A DNA stretch of 64,000 nt from Heterodera schachtii. Its lineage: Eukaryota > Nematoda > Chromadorea > Rhabditida > Heteroderidae. A program made the position numbers and the translations under genes. The notes under the pieces are model-generated. The model was not told the origin of the DNA. It saw only the letters and a program-made list of their open reading frames with translations, and made no database searches. The stretch is from contig SIJG01000055.1 of NCBI GenBank assembly GCA_023374025.1, positions 930,001 through 994,000 of the forward strand. The letters run 5' to 3'. Shown in pieces: positions 35,687 to 47,364 of this stretch (positions are counted from its first letter, which is position 1; the number at the start of each line of letters is the position of its first letter).

Positions 35687-36947
35687 TCAGAGCTCTTCAT
35701 TTCGGCTTTCCACCAACGGCGAGAATTGCACCTCACAGTGCCAGTCCTCCGGCTTCAGCCCCAGTTCGGGCCGGAACGCATTGGCTTCATCAGGGCCATG
35801 AAAGTTGGCGGTTTCTTCTGCCGACATGCTTCCGTCCGAACAATCCCACGAGTTGTAAATGTGTTTACCTGAAATTTACAAAAGGCTTATTTGCCTAAAA
35901 GTGGAAACAAAAGCCCAAGTTAAAAAAGACAGGAAAAAGGAAGGACCCTTTAAAAAAATTTTACGGGCGGGCGGCGCCTATGCCACCGCCGGACCCCCCC
36001 CCCCCCCCCCGGTTCCCCAAATTTCTTTTGAAAAGGCGTGCCGCAAAAAAGTGGAGTGAAAAGCAAAAAAAAAAAAGGCAGCACTTTAAAAGATGATTCG
36101 TTTTTGGCAATTTTTTTACCCAATTCGTTTTTGTATTATATGTAGGATGAAACTATCTGACTTCTCGTTTCTGCAGCACATAAGACAAAAAACGAAATGA
36201 GGTAAACCTGCTTTTTTGCCGGTATCCACTGACAAAGTTTCTCGGATTCCCTCTCCTTTCATACCAATTCAAGACCGGGCAGGGCCAGGCCAGGCCCGGT
36301 ATTTAACAGGCCTGGCAAGCAATCCTGACGATTTTTGGAAAAACCCGGTTTGGGCCGGTTTTGGAGAGTCTAGATAAAGTAATTAGGTTACTTTTGAGAA
36401 TATCAACCCGGCCCGGCTCAGCTCACTTTGAAACCAAAAGTTTAAGTTTTCGTGATAAATTTTTTTTATTTATTTAAAAAAAATTCTTTTATTTAAAAAT
36501 TGATAAAAAAATTAATTTAAACAATTAATAAATGTTTTTAGCTAAATCAACAATGCGAAGAATTATAATTAAACGCGAAAATATTTCTTCAAAAAGTCTT
36601 TGAAATACGAAGATTTCTGAGACTAGGAATAGAGTTTGTGGAAAAAAGCCGAAAATGTATTTTAAAAAATTCGAAGATTGTCGAGAATCGTCGATCTCGA
36701 GCATCAAAAGCAATCCCCCGCCCTTACTTGCTTCCCTAAATTTAAAGCCCACCTTTTACTTTTTCGGCGCCAAGCATTTTGACCGCAAGGTCGCCCTCCT
36801 CTGTAAAAACGCCGCGCTTGCACGTAAGTGCTAAAAGTGAAAAACAAAAAAAATTAAAAAAATTAAATAAAAACGAAAAATATTACCGCCGTTGCAAAAT
36901 GCAATTTGGCAAAAAAGCAGCACAAAAATTGGTGAAAGGGAGCGCAT
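35687..36947 (-). CDS. small secreted cysteine-rich protein, copy B (cysteine exon missing)
   Basis: Exons 36947-36887, 36830-36753 and 35868-35687. The counterpart of exon 3 (with CYPGSKQCC) is absent from the 884-bp intron: intron sequence that flanks it in copies A and C is recognisable near 36400-36460, then gives way to A+T. Because that exon is 63 nt and phase-symmetric, exon 2 still joins exon 4 in frame, giving about 106 residues with signal peptide MRSLSPIFVLLFCQIAFCNG and only cysteines 24, 56 and 91. Exon 4 is diverged (ETANFHGPDEANAFRPE) but fully open, which suggests the short form is maintained. Without expression evidence a recent pseudogene cannot be excluded. Confidence 0.7.
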
Positions 36948-38161
36948 TTGTAATGTAAAATATTAAAAAAAAATTGTCCTAAACAATTTGAAATGCAAAA
37001 TAATTATAGTTTTATTTAATAAATAAATTTATGATCAATTGTTTTTCAAAATTTGTAAAATTAAATTATAAATAATCAAAATCATTAACAAGGGCGAAGC
37101 CAGACCCTTGGCTTCGGGGGGGGGGAAGTCAAAAAATTCGACTTTTTAGGGTGTATTTTTCTTTTTTCAGTTGATTTTTAGGGGTGGACGATAGGCGCCG
37201 CCGGGAAATTTCTTTGAGTATTTTAATGCATTTTGTTAAGAAAATTGCTTAAAATTTCAAAAAAATTTACTTGAAATTTTTACTTTTTTGGGTTTCGGGG
37301 GAGGGGGGCTTTAGCCCCCTCAGCCCCCGCCCCTGCCTACGCACTTGCTCGGGATATGCTTTTCGTTGGAAACGGGGTCAGAAACCAACTTTCCCATTTA
37401 TTCCGTGCTCAGCGAAAATGTTTTCCCACTTTTCTGCTTTTCCTATTCATCCTTTTTTTCATTTTTCTGCAAGGCCCTCCCCCCCCCCCCCTCTCTGCCG
37501 CTGATTTTTTAAATTTTCTCTTTTGTCCATTTCCCCACCGGCGGGCGGGGTCGGGTGGCCTGCACGTGTCCGAGTCCAAAGGTGTTGGAAAGACATGGCG
37601 AGCAGAACGGCGGGGGTCGGCCGCCAGCAAAAATGCTAATGGGAAAATGTTTTTGGACAAAATCGTATAACCTTTATTAAAGTCGACCAAATTAAACAAG
37701 AAGGAGAAAGTATGGAATCTGTGCACAATTACGACGAATACACATAGAAATTGCTTAATACCATAACGTTTTTAAAGAGCAAGCCAACTGCTAAATTTGT
37801 TAAATTTTTTCCGTAAATCGTAAAAGCGTACAAATTCCATTCGAGTGGAGGGTATGGGTAGGGAATTTTTGCCTTTTTCATCATTTAACAGCAAAATCAA
37901 ATCGCAAAAAAAAATAAATACAGATTTTCTATTTAATAAAAGCCCACTAAATTGGCACTTCAAGGTGTAAAGCCGTTAAAATTGTACAAAAATTAAAGAT
38001 TTTCACGATTTTGAACTCATGTCCGGTCTTTTGAGTATTGGCTATAGTAACCCTGATTAATCTATGAGTTAATCACAAATTTTTTTTATAAAGCAATAAT
38101 TCTTATACATATACTAATTTGAAATAAAAAAATTTTAATCATATTTTTTTCAAAAATTTTT

Positions 38162-38377
38162 GGTACTTTCCTGTTATATGACTACAAGCCAAAATTTAAA
38201 AATCAACAAAAGGGCGCGCAAATCGCACAACAGACGGCAGCTTCACTTGGGAGGTATAAATGCAACAATCCTTGATAAAATTTCATCAAATGGATCAGCT
38301 TCTCGATGTGAATTTTGCCGCGCCCTTTTGCTGATTTTTTGAAATTTTGGCTTGTAGTCACATAACAGGAAAGTACC
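38162..38377. mobile_element. 216-bp MITE
   Basis: Ends GGTACTTTCCTGTTA and its inverse, with TIRs of about 50 bp through GACTACAAGCCAAAATTT and further inverted GGGCGCG blocks inside. Imperfect 8-bp target duplication AAATTTTT / AAGTTTTT. The GGTACTT end resembles the element at 30980. Confidence 0.85.
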
Positions 38378-39238
38378 AAGTTTTTTATAATTTAAATCTA
38401 TTTTATATTATTCTTTTATTATTATTATTTTTTTTGTGGATCCTTTGTCCGTGGGTCCTTTGTCTGTTGTTCCTTTGTCATTGCACTAAAATAGTCACTT
38501 AAATACCGAAGAAATAACAAGCCAACAAAACAATTTATCATCAAACAGTTTACGCCAAAAGGAACAGGCGAAGACGGATCAGTCATCAATCGTTTTATTT
38601 TTTCGCTTTATGGTTTCCTTTCAAGCGAGTGGAAAATAAATCCTTTTTATTGGTATAATTTCAGGTTAATTTGCAAAATATGCTAGAAATTATTTAACAA
38701 ATGAATATTTTAAATCTAGAATTATTTTATTAAAAAAGATGTGAAATTTTGTTGTTTAAAATTGTATAAAAACGTCATGTTACAAATAATTGATTAAATT
38801 AATAAGAAAAGGAATCTTTCTAATTGATTTTATAAAATTAATATCTATCCATAATTCCCGATTTATTGCCCGTATTTTGGAATTATTGCCATATTTTACC
38901 CATATTTTTGAAGTTTTCAATAAAAATCACAAAAAAAACGGCAAATTTTCTCATTCAAAAACCCTTTTTATTGAACATAAAATTTAAATCATTCTGAGCC
39001 CTAAAGCAAATCCATTTTATAGCACTTTAGCTTTAAGCCAATTAAAAATATTGTTGCTATTTCTTGTTAAATTTCTTCAATTAATTATTTTATCACTTTT
39101 TTTTTAAATCTAATAGGATTCCGGTCCTGTTCCGGTCTCTATTAAAGACCTGAAAAATTTCCAAAAAATCATTTATGATAAAAATTTTTATGGAATATGA
39201 ATAAAATTTAAAATTAAATGTTTAATATTTGAATTATT

Positions 39239-39360
39239 TGCGGGAAAACAGAGGTCAAATTAAAAAATAAATAAAAATGAAGTACGTGCTTGCAGGATCG
39301 AACCCGCTAGATTAGATACTTTGTGGCGCGCTTTAACCATTGCGCTATTTGCACGACACA
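39239..39360 (-). repeat. tRNA-derived SINE, second copy
   Basis: Same arrangement as 12617-12728: A box TAGCGCAATGG, B box GGTTCGATCC, tail with GACCTCTGTTTTCCCGC. Confidence 0.5.
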
Positions 39361-39983
39361 TGCAGGATGCGTAAAGTTAAATCTTTTTAATGGTATAATG
39401 TCAGGTTATTTGCAAATTTTCTAGAAATTATTTCATAATTTTTTAAAACTAGAATTGTTTTATTAAAAAAGATATGAATAATTTTGTTGTTTATTATTAT
39501 ATAAAAACGTCATGTCACCCACCAATAATTGATTATATTAAATATGAAAATGAACCCTTCTAATTGATTTTATAAATTAAAAAACTTAATGGTAAATTTC
39601 CAATAATTTTTAGAATTCATAAATTTGTTTATTGAGGCTTTCATAAAAATCACAAAAAACCCCGCAAATTTTCTCATTTAAAAACTTTTTTATTGAACTT
39701 AAGATTTAAATAAACAAATTTGTTTTTAAATTTGTAAATGTTTGAGATATTCCATAAATAGCAGCAGATCGATTAAGGAAATGGCACCAAAAGCTTTAAG
39801 AAAAAATGTTGGATAACAGGACGAACGGATAATGAAAGACGGAAAAAATATCAAAAAAAAATTAATATCCATTTTCGTGAATATTTGAACATGAAATTAG
39901 CAATTTCTCCGTTTCAATAATTAAAACCGTAATTTCCTAAATAATACATGCCAAAATATGTCAATCCATGCCATTGTTTCTCA

Positions 39984-42006
39984 TCAGAGCTCTTCATTTC
40001 GGCTTTCCACCAACGGCGAGAAGTGCGCTTCACAGTGCCAGTCCTCCGGCTTCAGTCCCAGTTCGGGTCGAAACACAGTGGCTTCATCAGGGCCAAGAAC
40101 ATTGGCGACTTCTTCTGCCGACATGCTTCCGTCCGAACAATCCCACGAGTTGTAAATGTGCTTACCTGAATTTCACAAGGCCGTTTTGTGCCTAATATTG
40201 GCCAGGCGCCCGCCGGGCCCGGGATTTTTTCAAAATTTGTGGAATTTTGATTAATAAAATTAAAAAAAATTACTTGGGATTATCAAGCCATGCAACGACT
40301 TTTTTTTCTTTTAAAATAGTCTTTTACGACGCGATTTTTTCAAAAAAAAAATTGTGGAACAGGGAGGTGGGGGTGGTTCGGCGGTGCCGATAGTCGCCGC
40401 AGGGGAAAATTTTGTAATTTTAAGCCAATTTTTAGTGCTGCCGTGTCCTTATTTTTTAGGTTGTCTTAGTTTTGAGTTTTTCCCAAAAAGTTTTCAATTT
40501 TTACATGTGTTATTCGGATGAGTACTCGAAAGAGACAATTTAGTACCATTTTTCTCTAATAGAGTCATTTTTTGACGAAATCTGTCAATAAAACAAATTT
40601 TTCCTACCCCCCCCCCCCCCCTAGCCGGTTCCACAAAAATTTTTTTCGGAAAAATGCGCTGCAATTTGTCAAAGTAAAAAAAAAAAAATTCATAGCCGGA
40701 GATAAATTTTACTGTCGGATGAAAATTCAGTGCAGATTTTTGAAAATCTTAATTTTGGTATTAATAACTTAATTTTAGCCTCTTTTGTCCTTATTTGACA
40801 AAAAAAACTGCCAGCACAAATTTGTTTTTACTCCAAATGTATTGGAACTGTCTGACTTCTCGCTGTCTCAGCTCTTACATAAATAGAAATAACAAAAAAC
40901 GAAGTAGATAGGAAAGGAAATGTTCTCAAAGCATCTTTTTCCGGTCAATTTTCCATTGAAAAATTTTTATCGGACATCCCTCCCCCCGTGGTGCGACATT
41001 TGAGGACCCGACATTTGAGGACCCGACATTTGAGGATATCCCGGATGTCGGGGAAATCCTCAAATGTCGGGGTCTTCAAATGTCGGGTCCTCAAAAGTCG
41101 GGATCCTCAAAAGTCGGGATCCTCAAATGTCAAGTCCTCAAATGTCGGGTAGCCCCCTCCCCCTAGCCGGGCCAGGTCCTTTACCGGTTTTTACCTGGCC
41201 CGGCAAGCCATAATCCAGATTGGCCGGGTGTGGAGAAGCCAAAACAAATTGTTTTTGAGTATGTCCACCGGCCCGGCCCAACTGATTTGAAATCTCGGTC
41301 ACGAAAAGCCCACCTGATGAGCAGAGAATGGCACAACATTGCTTCGACCCAGGATAGCATGGCTCCTTCAGCAATTCTGGATTATAAGTCATTTTTGATG
41401 TATTAAAATTTTTGAACTAATTCAAAGAACAAAATATTCGTTTTCAAATCCGTCACTGAATGCAAGGACAGTTCTTGAAAATTGGTTTTGTTATTGGTAC
41501 ATCCTTTAGCCCAATTCTTCTGACGGAGAACTTTGACAAAAAATAGTTAATTTAAAAATTTAGAAATAAAATTAATTAAAATCAATACTGTTTTTACCTA
41601 AATAAAACTATGCGAAAAATTATAAATGCAAAAGCGAAAATTTTTCTTGAAAAAAATCTTTGTACATAATACGGAAAATTTCTGAGACAAGGGATGGGAT
41701 TTGAGTAAAAAAGACAAAAAATCTTTTATTTTTTTAATTCGGTGATTGTCGAGAATTTTTGGTCTCGAGCATACAAAACCAAGCCCACACCCATGCTTCC
41801 TTCCCTGCATTTAAAGCCCCCACCTTTTGCTTGTTCGGCACCAAGCATTTTGACACCAAGATCACCATCCTCTGTAAAAACACCACGCTTGCAGGTAAGT
41901 GCTTAATTTTGAAATAATCATTAATTTTAAAAAACAATTTATTACCGCCGTTGCAAAATGCACTTTGGCAAAAAAGCAGCGCAAAAATTGGTGAAAGGGT
42001 GCGCAT
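39984..42006 (-). CDS. small secreted cysteine-rich protein, copy C
   Basis: Exons 42006-41946, 41901-41824, 41376-41314 and 40165-39984, 127 residues. Same design as copy A: signal peptide, LTCKRGVFTEDGDLGVKMLG (exon 2), four-cysteine exon 3, C-terminal exon with WDCSDGSMSAEE and DWHCEAHFSP. All intron phases are 1, so every internal exon is symmetric. The exon 2 acceptor is TTAAG rather than the usual pyrimidine tract plus CAG (copy B has TTTTAG at the same place), so efficiency may vary. The family is unknown to me; a secreted effector-type role is inferred from the leader, size and local amplification. Confidence 0.8.
40994..41150. repeat. palindromic GACATTTGAGG minisatellite, second copy
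   Basis: Same intron position as 28131-28306 but with fewer units, showing that the array changes length. Confidence 0.85.
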
Positions 42007-43189
42007 TATTAATTTTAAATGTTTCAAAAATTGTTCCGAATAATTGGAAATGCAAAATAATTAATTGTTTTAATAAATGAAATTTAAAAAATCAATGACT
42101 GTGCATTTTCAAATTTGCAAAATAGAAGAGAAACCAATTGAAAATCATTAAAATTAATTAGGCATATGCTTTTCGTTGGAAAAGGTTCAGCAAGTAACTC
42201 TCCCACTTATTCCGCGCTCAGTCAAATGTTTTCCCACATTTATGCTTTTCCTTTCGCACTTTTTTAACTTTTCCGATAATCCCTCCCCCTCTGCCGCTGA
42301 TTTTTTCTCTTTTGTCCATTTCCCCGCCGGCGCACGGGGGCAGGTGGCCTGCCCTTCACACGTTCGCGTCCAATGGTGTTGGAAAGTACATGGCAAGCAG
42401 AAAGTAAGTGGTCACCGACGATGGGCTGGGTGGGGGCGGGGGAGAGGTCGGTTGTCAGCAAAAAATGCTAATACAAGCAAAAACGCCGTCGGGGAGGGGA
42501 GCAAAAGCAGAGGGTGATTGTCCCCATGATCGACTGTCAGCAAAAATGCTAATACAAGCAAAAACGCCGCCAGGGCCGGTGAGTAATAATTTTGCTTCAT
42601 AATTGTGTTTTTTCAGTTCGTTAGCTAAACCAATGTGAACAGCAAACTTATACACATATAATTGAAAACAATTTTGTTTCATTTTAAAATATTTATTCCA
42701 AAGGAATTTGTGTAATGAGTGCAAAAATGCTCTAAAATTAAAGGGGAAGATAAAGAAATTAGTAAAACGACGGACAGTAAATTCCACCGTACAACTACCG
42801 TATCAATAGAAAGTTGTCGGAAAGTAGCTTCGATTAGTCCAAAAAATGGCCGTAATTTCAACTGTTAAATAAATTTTGTACTTTTTTCAAGCTGTCCAAG
42901 CCATACGGTAGACGACAGTAAAAAAAAGATTGATCAAAAGCATGAGAAGGAAAGCATGGAATCTGTGCACAATTACGACGAATAAAGATTTTAGTTTTTA
43001 AAAAGACCAAGCCAATGGCTAACTCGGAAAATTGCCTAAAAAATCGTAAAAGCGTACAAATTCCATTCGAGTGGAGGGGGGGGGGGGGGGTTTGGGTAGG
43101 GAATTTTTGCTTTTTTCCATCATTTAACAGCAAAAATCAAATCGCAAAAAAAAAAAAATTCAAAATTCCATCATTTGCCATTTTCATCT

Positions 43190-43620
43190 NNNNNNNNNNN
43201 NNNNNNNNNNNNNNNNNNNNNNNNNNNNNNNNNNNNNNNNNNNNNNNNNNNNNNNNNNNNNNNNNNNNNNNNNNNNNNNNNNNNNNNNNNNNNNNNNNNN
43301 NNNNNNNNNNNNNNNNNNNNNNNNNNNNNNNNNNNNNNNNNNNNNNNNNNNNNNNNNNNNNNNNNNNNNNNNNNNNNNNNNNNNNNNNNNNNNNNNNNNN
43401 NNNNNNNNNNNNNNNNNNNNNNNNNNNNNNNNNNNNNNNNNNNNNNNNNNNNNNNNNNNNNNNNNNNNNNNNNNNNNNNNNNNNNNNNNNNNNNNNNNNN
43501 NNNNNNNNNNNNNNNNNNNNNNNNNNNNNNNNNNNNNNNNNNNNNNNNNNNNNNNNNNNNNNNNNNNNNNNNNNNNNNNNNNNNNNNNNNNNNNNNNNNN
43601 NNNNNNNNNNNNNNNNNNNN
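43190..43620. other. assembly gap (431 N)
   Basis: Run of N between the end of the duplicated block and a purine-rich repeat. The missing sequence is probably also repetitive, since the flanking repeat starts mid-unit. Confidence 1.
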
Positions 43621-44330
43621 AGAAAGAGGAAGGGGAAGAGGAGTAGAAAGAGGAAGACAAGGAGGAACTGAAAGAGGAAAAAGAAGGGGAACAGAAGCAA
43701 AAGAGGAACAGAAGGGATAGAGAATGTGAAAGAGGAAGAGAAAGAGAAAGCCAACGGGAAAGAGAAAGAAAAGTGGAAGAGGAAATGCGAGAGAGAGAGA
43801 GAAGAAGAGAAAGGGGAAAAGAGGAAGGGGAAGATGGACAAGAGTGGAAGAGGAAGAGAAAGTGGAACACTAAGATGAATATGAGGGACAGAAGAAGATA
43901 AAGGGATAAGAAAGAGGAAGGTGAAGAGGAACAGGAACAGAAGGGGAAGAGGATGGGAAGGGCAAGAGGCACATGAAGCGAAGAGGAAGGGGAGGAAGAA
44001 GAGAAGGGGTAAGCGTAGGAAGAACAAGGAGAAGAAAAAAGGCAGAGGAACAGGAGGGGAACATTAAGGGAAAAAGGAAGCGAAAAGGGAAAGGTAATAG
44101 GGAGAGGAACAGGAAGGAAAGTGGAAGAGTAAGGGGACGAGAAAGTTGAAAAAAGGAACGGGAAGAAGAAGGAAGACAGGAAATGAATAAAAGAGAAAGA
44201 TGAACAGAGGGGAAGAGGAAGGAAAGAGAACAGAGCATGAAAACGAGAGGAGGGGAATAGGCAGAGAAAGGGGAGGTAAGAACAACTGGAGGAGAAGAGG
44301 AAGAAATTTTTAATTAAGGTCATATTCAAA
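43621..44330. repeat. purine-rich (GAAGAGG) repeat, copy 1
   Basis: Almost pure purine on the plus strand; long open frames on the other strand are Ser/Phe/Leu-rich artefacts. The same block, with the same end (AGAAATTTTT, AAGGTCATATTC), recurs at about 44952-45602. Confidence 0.9.
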
Positions 44331-44356
44331 AAATTTTTGTGCGCGGTGTCGACCCA

Positions 44357-44503
44357 TCATGTATGCTGAATTTTTTTCTCCACCCAAGAGAATACCTTCG
44401 CCGCTAAAATCTCGGCTTTCTCGTCGTCGTCCTGCTCGTACAGCAGCCTTTTGCAGAAAATCTCTTCTGCTACAAGGCCCTGCTTGAAAGTGGTGGGACC
44501 CAT
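44357..44503 (-). CDS. small open frame between purine-rich repeats, unknown
   Basis: 48 codons from an ATG (MGPTTFKQGLVAEEIFCKRL) ending at a TGA. Composition is balanced and the peptide is charged (YEQDDDEKAE), unlike the flanking repeats. It could be an exon (a GTATTC donor follows AAG inside the frame) or chance. No family is recognised. Confidence 0.25.
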   Translation of the reverse strand: MGPTTFKQGLVAEEIFCKRLLYEQDDDEKAEILAAKVFSWVEKKIQHT

Positions 44504-44739
44504 GACGACCTTTTTGGTTGTTTATTTTTTTGTAAAAGCATGCAACAAACCACAGCAGCATCCGCCGCAAATAAATCCAATGGGAAAAAACAAGAGCATA
44601 AGGATAAAGGTAATAATATTGGGGGACTGGACTCAGTGAAATCCAATTTACAATTAATGAGAATATGCTTCCCATTTATAGGTGGTATAAACCTAAACAA
44701 AAAGCAAAAATATACCGGAGAAGGAAAATACAAAAGAAT

Positions 44740-45602
44740 AGGAAACAGAACGGGAAGAGGAAAAGAAGAAAAGGGAAGATTGAAAGAAAAAAGAGGAAGG
44801 GTATGAGGAAATAAAGGGGAAAGAAGCGGAACAGGAACAGAGGGAAGAGGAACGGGTATGAGTAAAAAGAAATGGTGATGAAAGAAATAGAGAAGGGGAA
44901 AGGATGGGAGTAGAATCGGAAGAGGGAGAGAGAAAGAGGGAGAGAAAAAGGAACAGAAAGAGGAAGGGGAAGAGGAGTAGAAAGAGGAAGACAAGGAGGA
45001 ACTGAAAGAGGAAAAAGAAGGGGAACAGAAGCAAAAGAGGAACAGAAGGGATAGAGAATGTGAAAGAGGAAGAGAAAGAGAAAGCCAACGGGAAAGAGAA
45101 AGAAAAGTGGAAGAGGAAATGCGAGAGAGAGAGAGAAGAAGAGAGAAGTGGGAAAAGAGGAAGGGGAAGATGGACAAGAGTGGAAGAGGAAGAGAAAGTG
45201 GAACACTAAGATGAATATGAGGGACAGAAGAAGATAAAGGGATAAGAAAGAGGAAGGTGAAGAGGAACAGGAACAGAAGGGCGAAGGCAGATGGGAAGTG
45301 GCAAGAGGCACATGAAGCGAGAGGCAGGGGAGGAAGAAGAGGAAGGAGTGTAAGCGTAGGAGAACAAGCTGTGAAAGAAAAAAGAGCAGAGGAACAGGAG
45401 GGGAACATTAAGGGAAACACAGGAAGCGGAAAAGGGAAGGGTAATAGGGAGAGGAACAGGAAGGGAAAGTGGAAGGGTAAGGGAGGAGGAACGACTGAAA
45501 AAAAGGAACGGGAAGAGAAGGAAGACAGGAAATGAATAAGAGAAAGATGAACAGAGGGAAGAGGAAGAAATTTTTCATTAAGGTCATATTCAAAAAATTT
45601 TT
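44740..45602. repeat. purine-rich (GAAGAGG) repeat, copy 2
   Basis: From 44952 it repeats 43621-44330 almost base for base; 44740-44951 is probably the part of copy 1 hidden by the gap. Confidence 0.88.
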
Positions 45603-46770
45603 GGCGCGGTGCGCCCTCTAGAGAAAATGCTAAATAGCAAAGCTATTTCAATTTCCAATACAAACCTCGCATTTTCAATGGCAGCAAACCACAAAACAGC
45701 TGAATGAATTCCCCCCACTTGTCCCCTGCATTAATGGTACCACTTATAAAAGAAGCTGTCCCAGGTGTCCGTGGGTTTTCTGATTGAACTTTTGTAAGTG
45801 GATAGAGAACCTACTGTCTCTCAAGAGAAATGTTTTTAATTTTTGCCAAATGAGCAAAACATCGGGTTATGAAAATGTTTATTATTAACTTGCAAATTTA
45901 AACGAAATTGGTTAATTTTCAAAAAGAAGGCCAAAAAAATCGAAACCAGGTTGAGAACTTCTTAACTTTTTTGAAATGGAATTGTTGAAACCATGCTGGT
46001 CTATCAGATAGGGTTATGAAATGATAAATTTGTTGCCTTGATGCAAAGGTTATGGACAATTTTTGTAATGTATTGATGATTTTTTAAATAAAGTCTATTA
46101 TAATGCTTTTAAAATAATGAGTCAGAGACTTCCAAAATTGCATAATATTTAACTGATTTGCGAAGACAAGGAAAGGGAAGAGGAAAGGGAAACGGATAAG
46201 ACGCAGAGGCTGATAAAGGAACCGGAATAAGGGGAAGGGAAGAGGAAGTGAAGAGGGAGGGGAAGCGGACTAAATGTTGTTGAATTTTAATTCTTTTGAT
46301 TTCGTTTTATTTAAGTAATTTAACATTAGTGCTCTTATATGGCGCGTCAAAAACAATGGAAAACGGAACCATTAAAAAAATCTTCAAAATAAAAAATCGA
46401 ATAATAAAATAAATGTAAAAAACAAATAATAATTTGCAGGAAAAAATTGTATATATAAATTTATATAAATAGAATTTTAATTATTGATGATGAAAAAAGG
46501 ATAAAAACTGCTAAAGTAGAAAGCCCATTCAAAAGGTGCGTTTAAGGAAAAGCGTGCTCTCGAGAGTTAAAATAGGGCCCTTTTCTGCAAACAAATTTTA
46601 ATTGAAATTTATGCTGGCAGATTTGTGTGCGGGAAGGGGAAGTATGCAGCAGGTCCTTTACGGAATACGCAAATTAGAGCTTTTTGGACCCCCGTGTAAT
46701 TACGGATTCCGTAATCAAAATCAAGTGACGAGGTCGTAGCCCTCGGCCGGTACCCGGAAGCAAGTATTTA
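45603..46770. other. spacer without a recognised gene
   Basis: Mixed composition, with a short purine-rich run at 46165-46270. No exon is supported. Confidence 0.4.
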
Positions 46771-47314
46771 GTGGTGCTAGGACGAAGTGACAAAGTATCA
46801 AAGATTGTAAATTTAAATTAATTATTTAAATTTTTCTAAAAAAAGAATCATAACACTAATTTTGTCCCTACCTTTTTTAAATTGAATAAAATTTTTTGAA
46901 ATTTAGCAGAATAATAAAAAATCCTTAGACCATAAGTAAATTAAAATTAGTTGTTTCTGAAAAAAGTTACAGAGGTATTAAATGTGTCATATTTTTATAG
47001 TAAAATGTAAGGTTGTTTAAATCCATGAAAATTGCTCAAACTTCAGTGTGTCTAAATTCTTCGGGAGTTTTTGGTTAAAATTTTTTTATAAATTATTGCT
47101 AGATTTTAAATTTAAAAATTATAATATTAATAGAGTTACGTAGAGCACCTTCTAATATCAGAAATGATTATAATAATTAGATTAGTTGTGGTTAATTTGT
47201 AAGTTATGATTTATTATTTAGCAAATAAAATAAAAAATATTAAATTAAATATTACGATCATTGATAATTTTGTCACCTCGCCCACATTGATACTTTGTCA
47301 CTTCGGCTCACCAC
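46771..47314. mobile_element. TIR element
   Basis: GAAGTGACAAAGTATCAA (46784-46801) is perfectly inverted at 47286-47303; outer ends GTGGTG and CACCAC also pair. The GGTGCTAGG start resembles the element at 24036. No clear target duplication and no coding capacity. Confidence 0.65.
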
Positions 47315-47364
47315 GATGATGGTATTTACTAATTAAAAAAAGAATGAAGAAAATAAATTAATTT

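Larger units (their letters stand above)
36948..39447. other. spacer with conserved 5' flank, repeats and a MITE
   Basis: 37350-37760 is the shared upstream block of the cysteine-rich family, with G- and C-tracts. 37190-37205 is half of a GC-hairpin repeat. 38162-38377 is a MITE and 39239-39360 a SINE. No other gene is recognised. Confidence 0.5.
39450..43130. repeat. segmental duplication, copy 2 (with cysteine-rich gene C)
   Basis: Direct duplicate of about 26540-30400, interrupted at its right end by the assembly gap that starts at 43190. Confidence 0.85.

Noticed and set aside
42176..42517. 113-codon frame in the upstream block of cysteine-rich copy C
   Set aside because: The frame is not kept in the paralogous blocks at 29420 and 37354 (indels break it), so it is unlikely to be coding.
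43137..45593. Long minus-strand open frames (up to about 380 codons) rich in Ser, Phe, Leu and Pro
   Set aside because: They are the complement of GAAGAGG purine tracts and partly run through N; low-complexity translation without domains.
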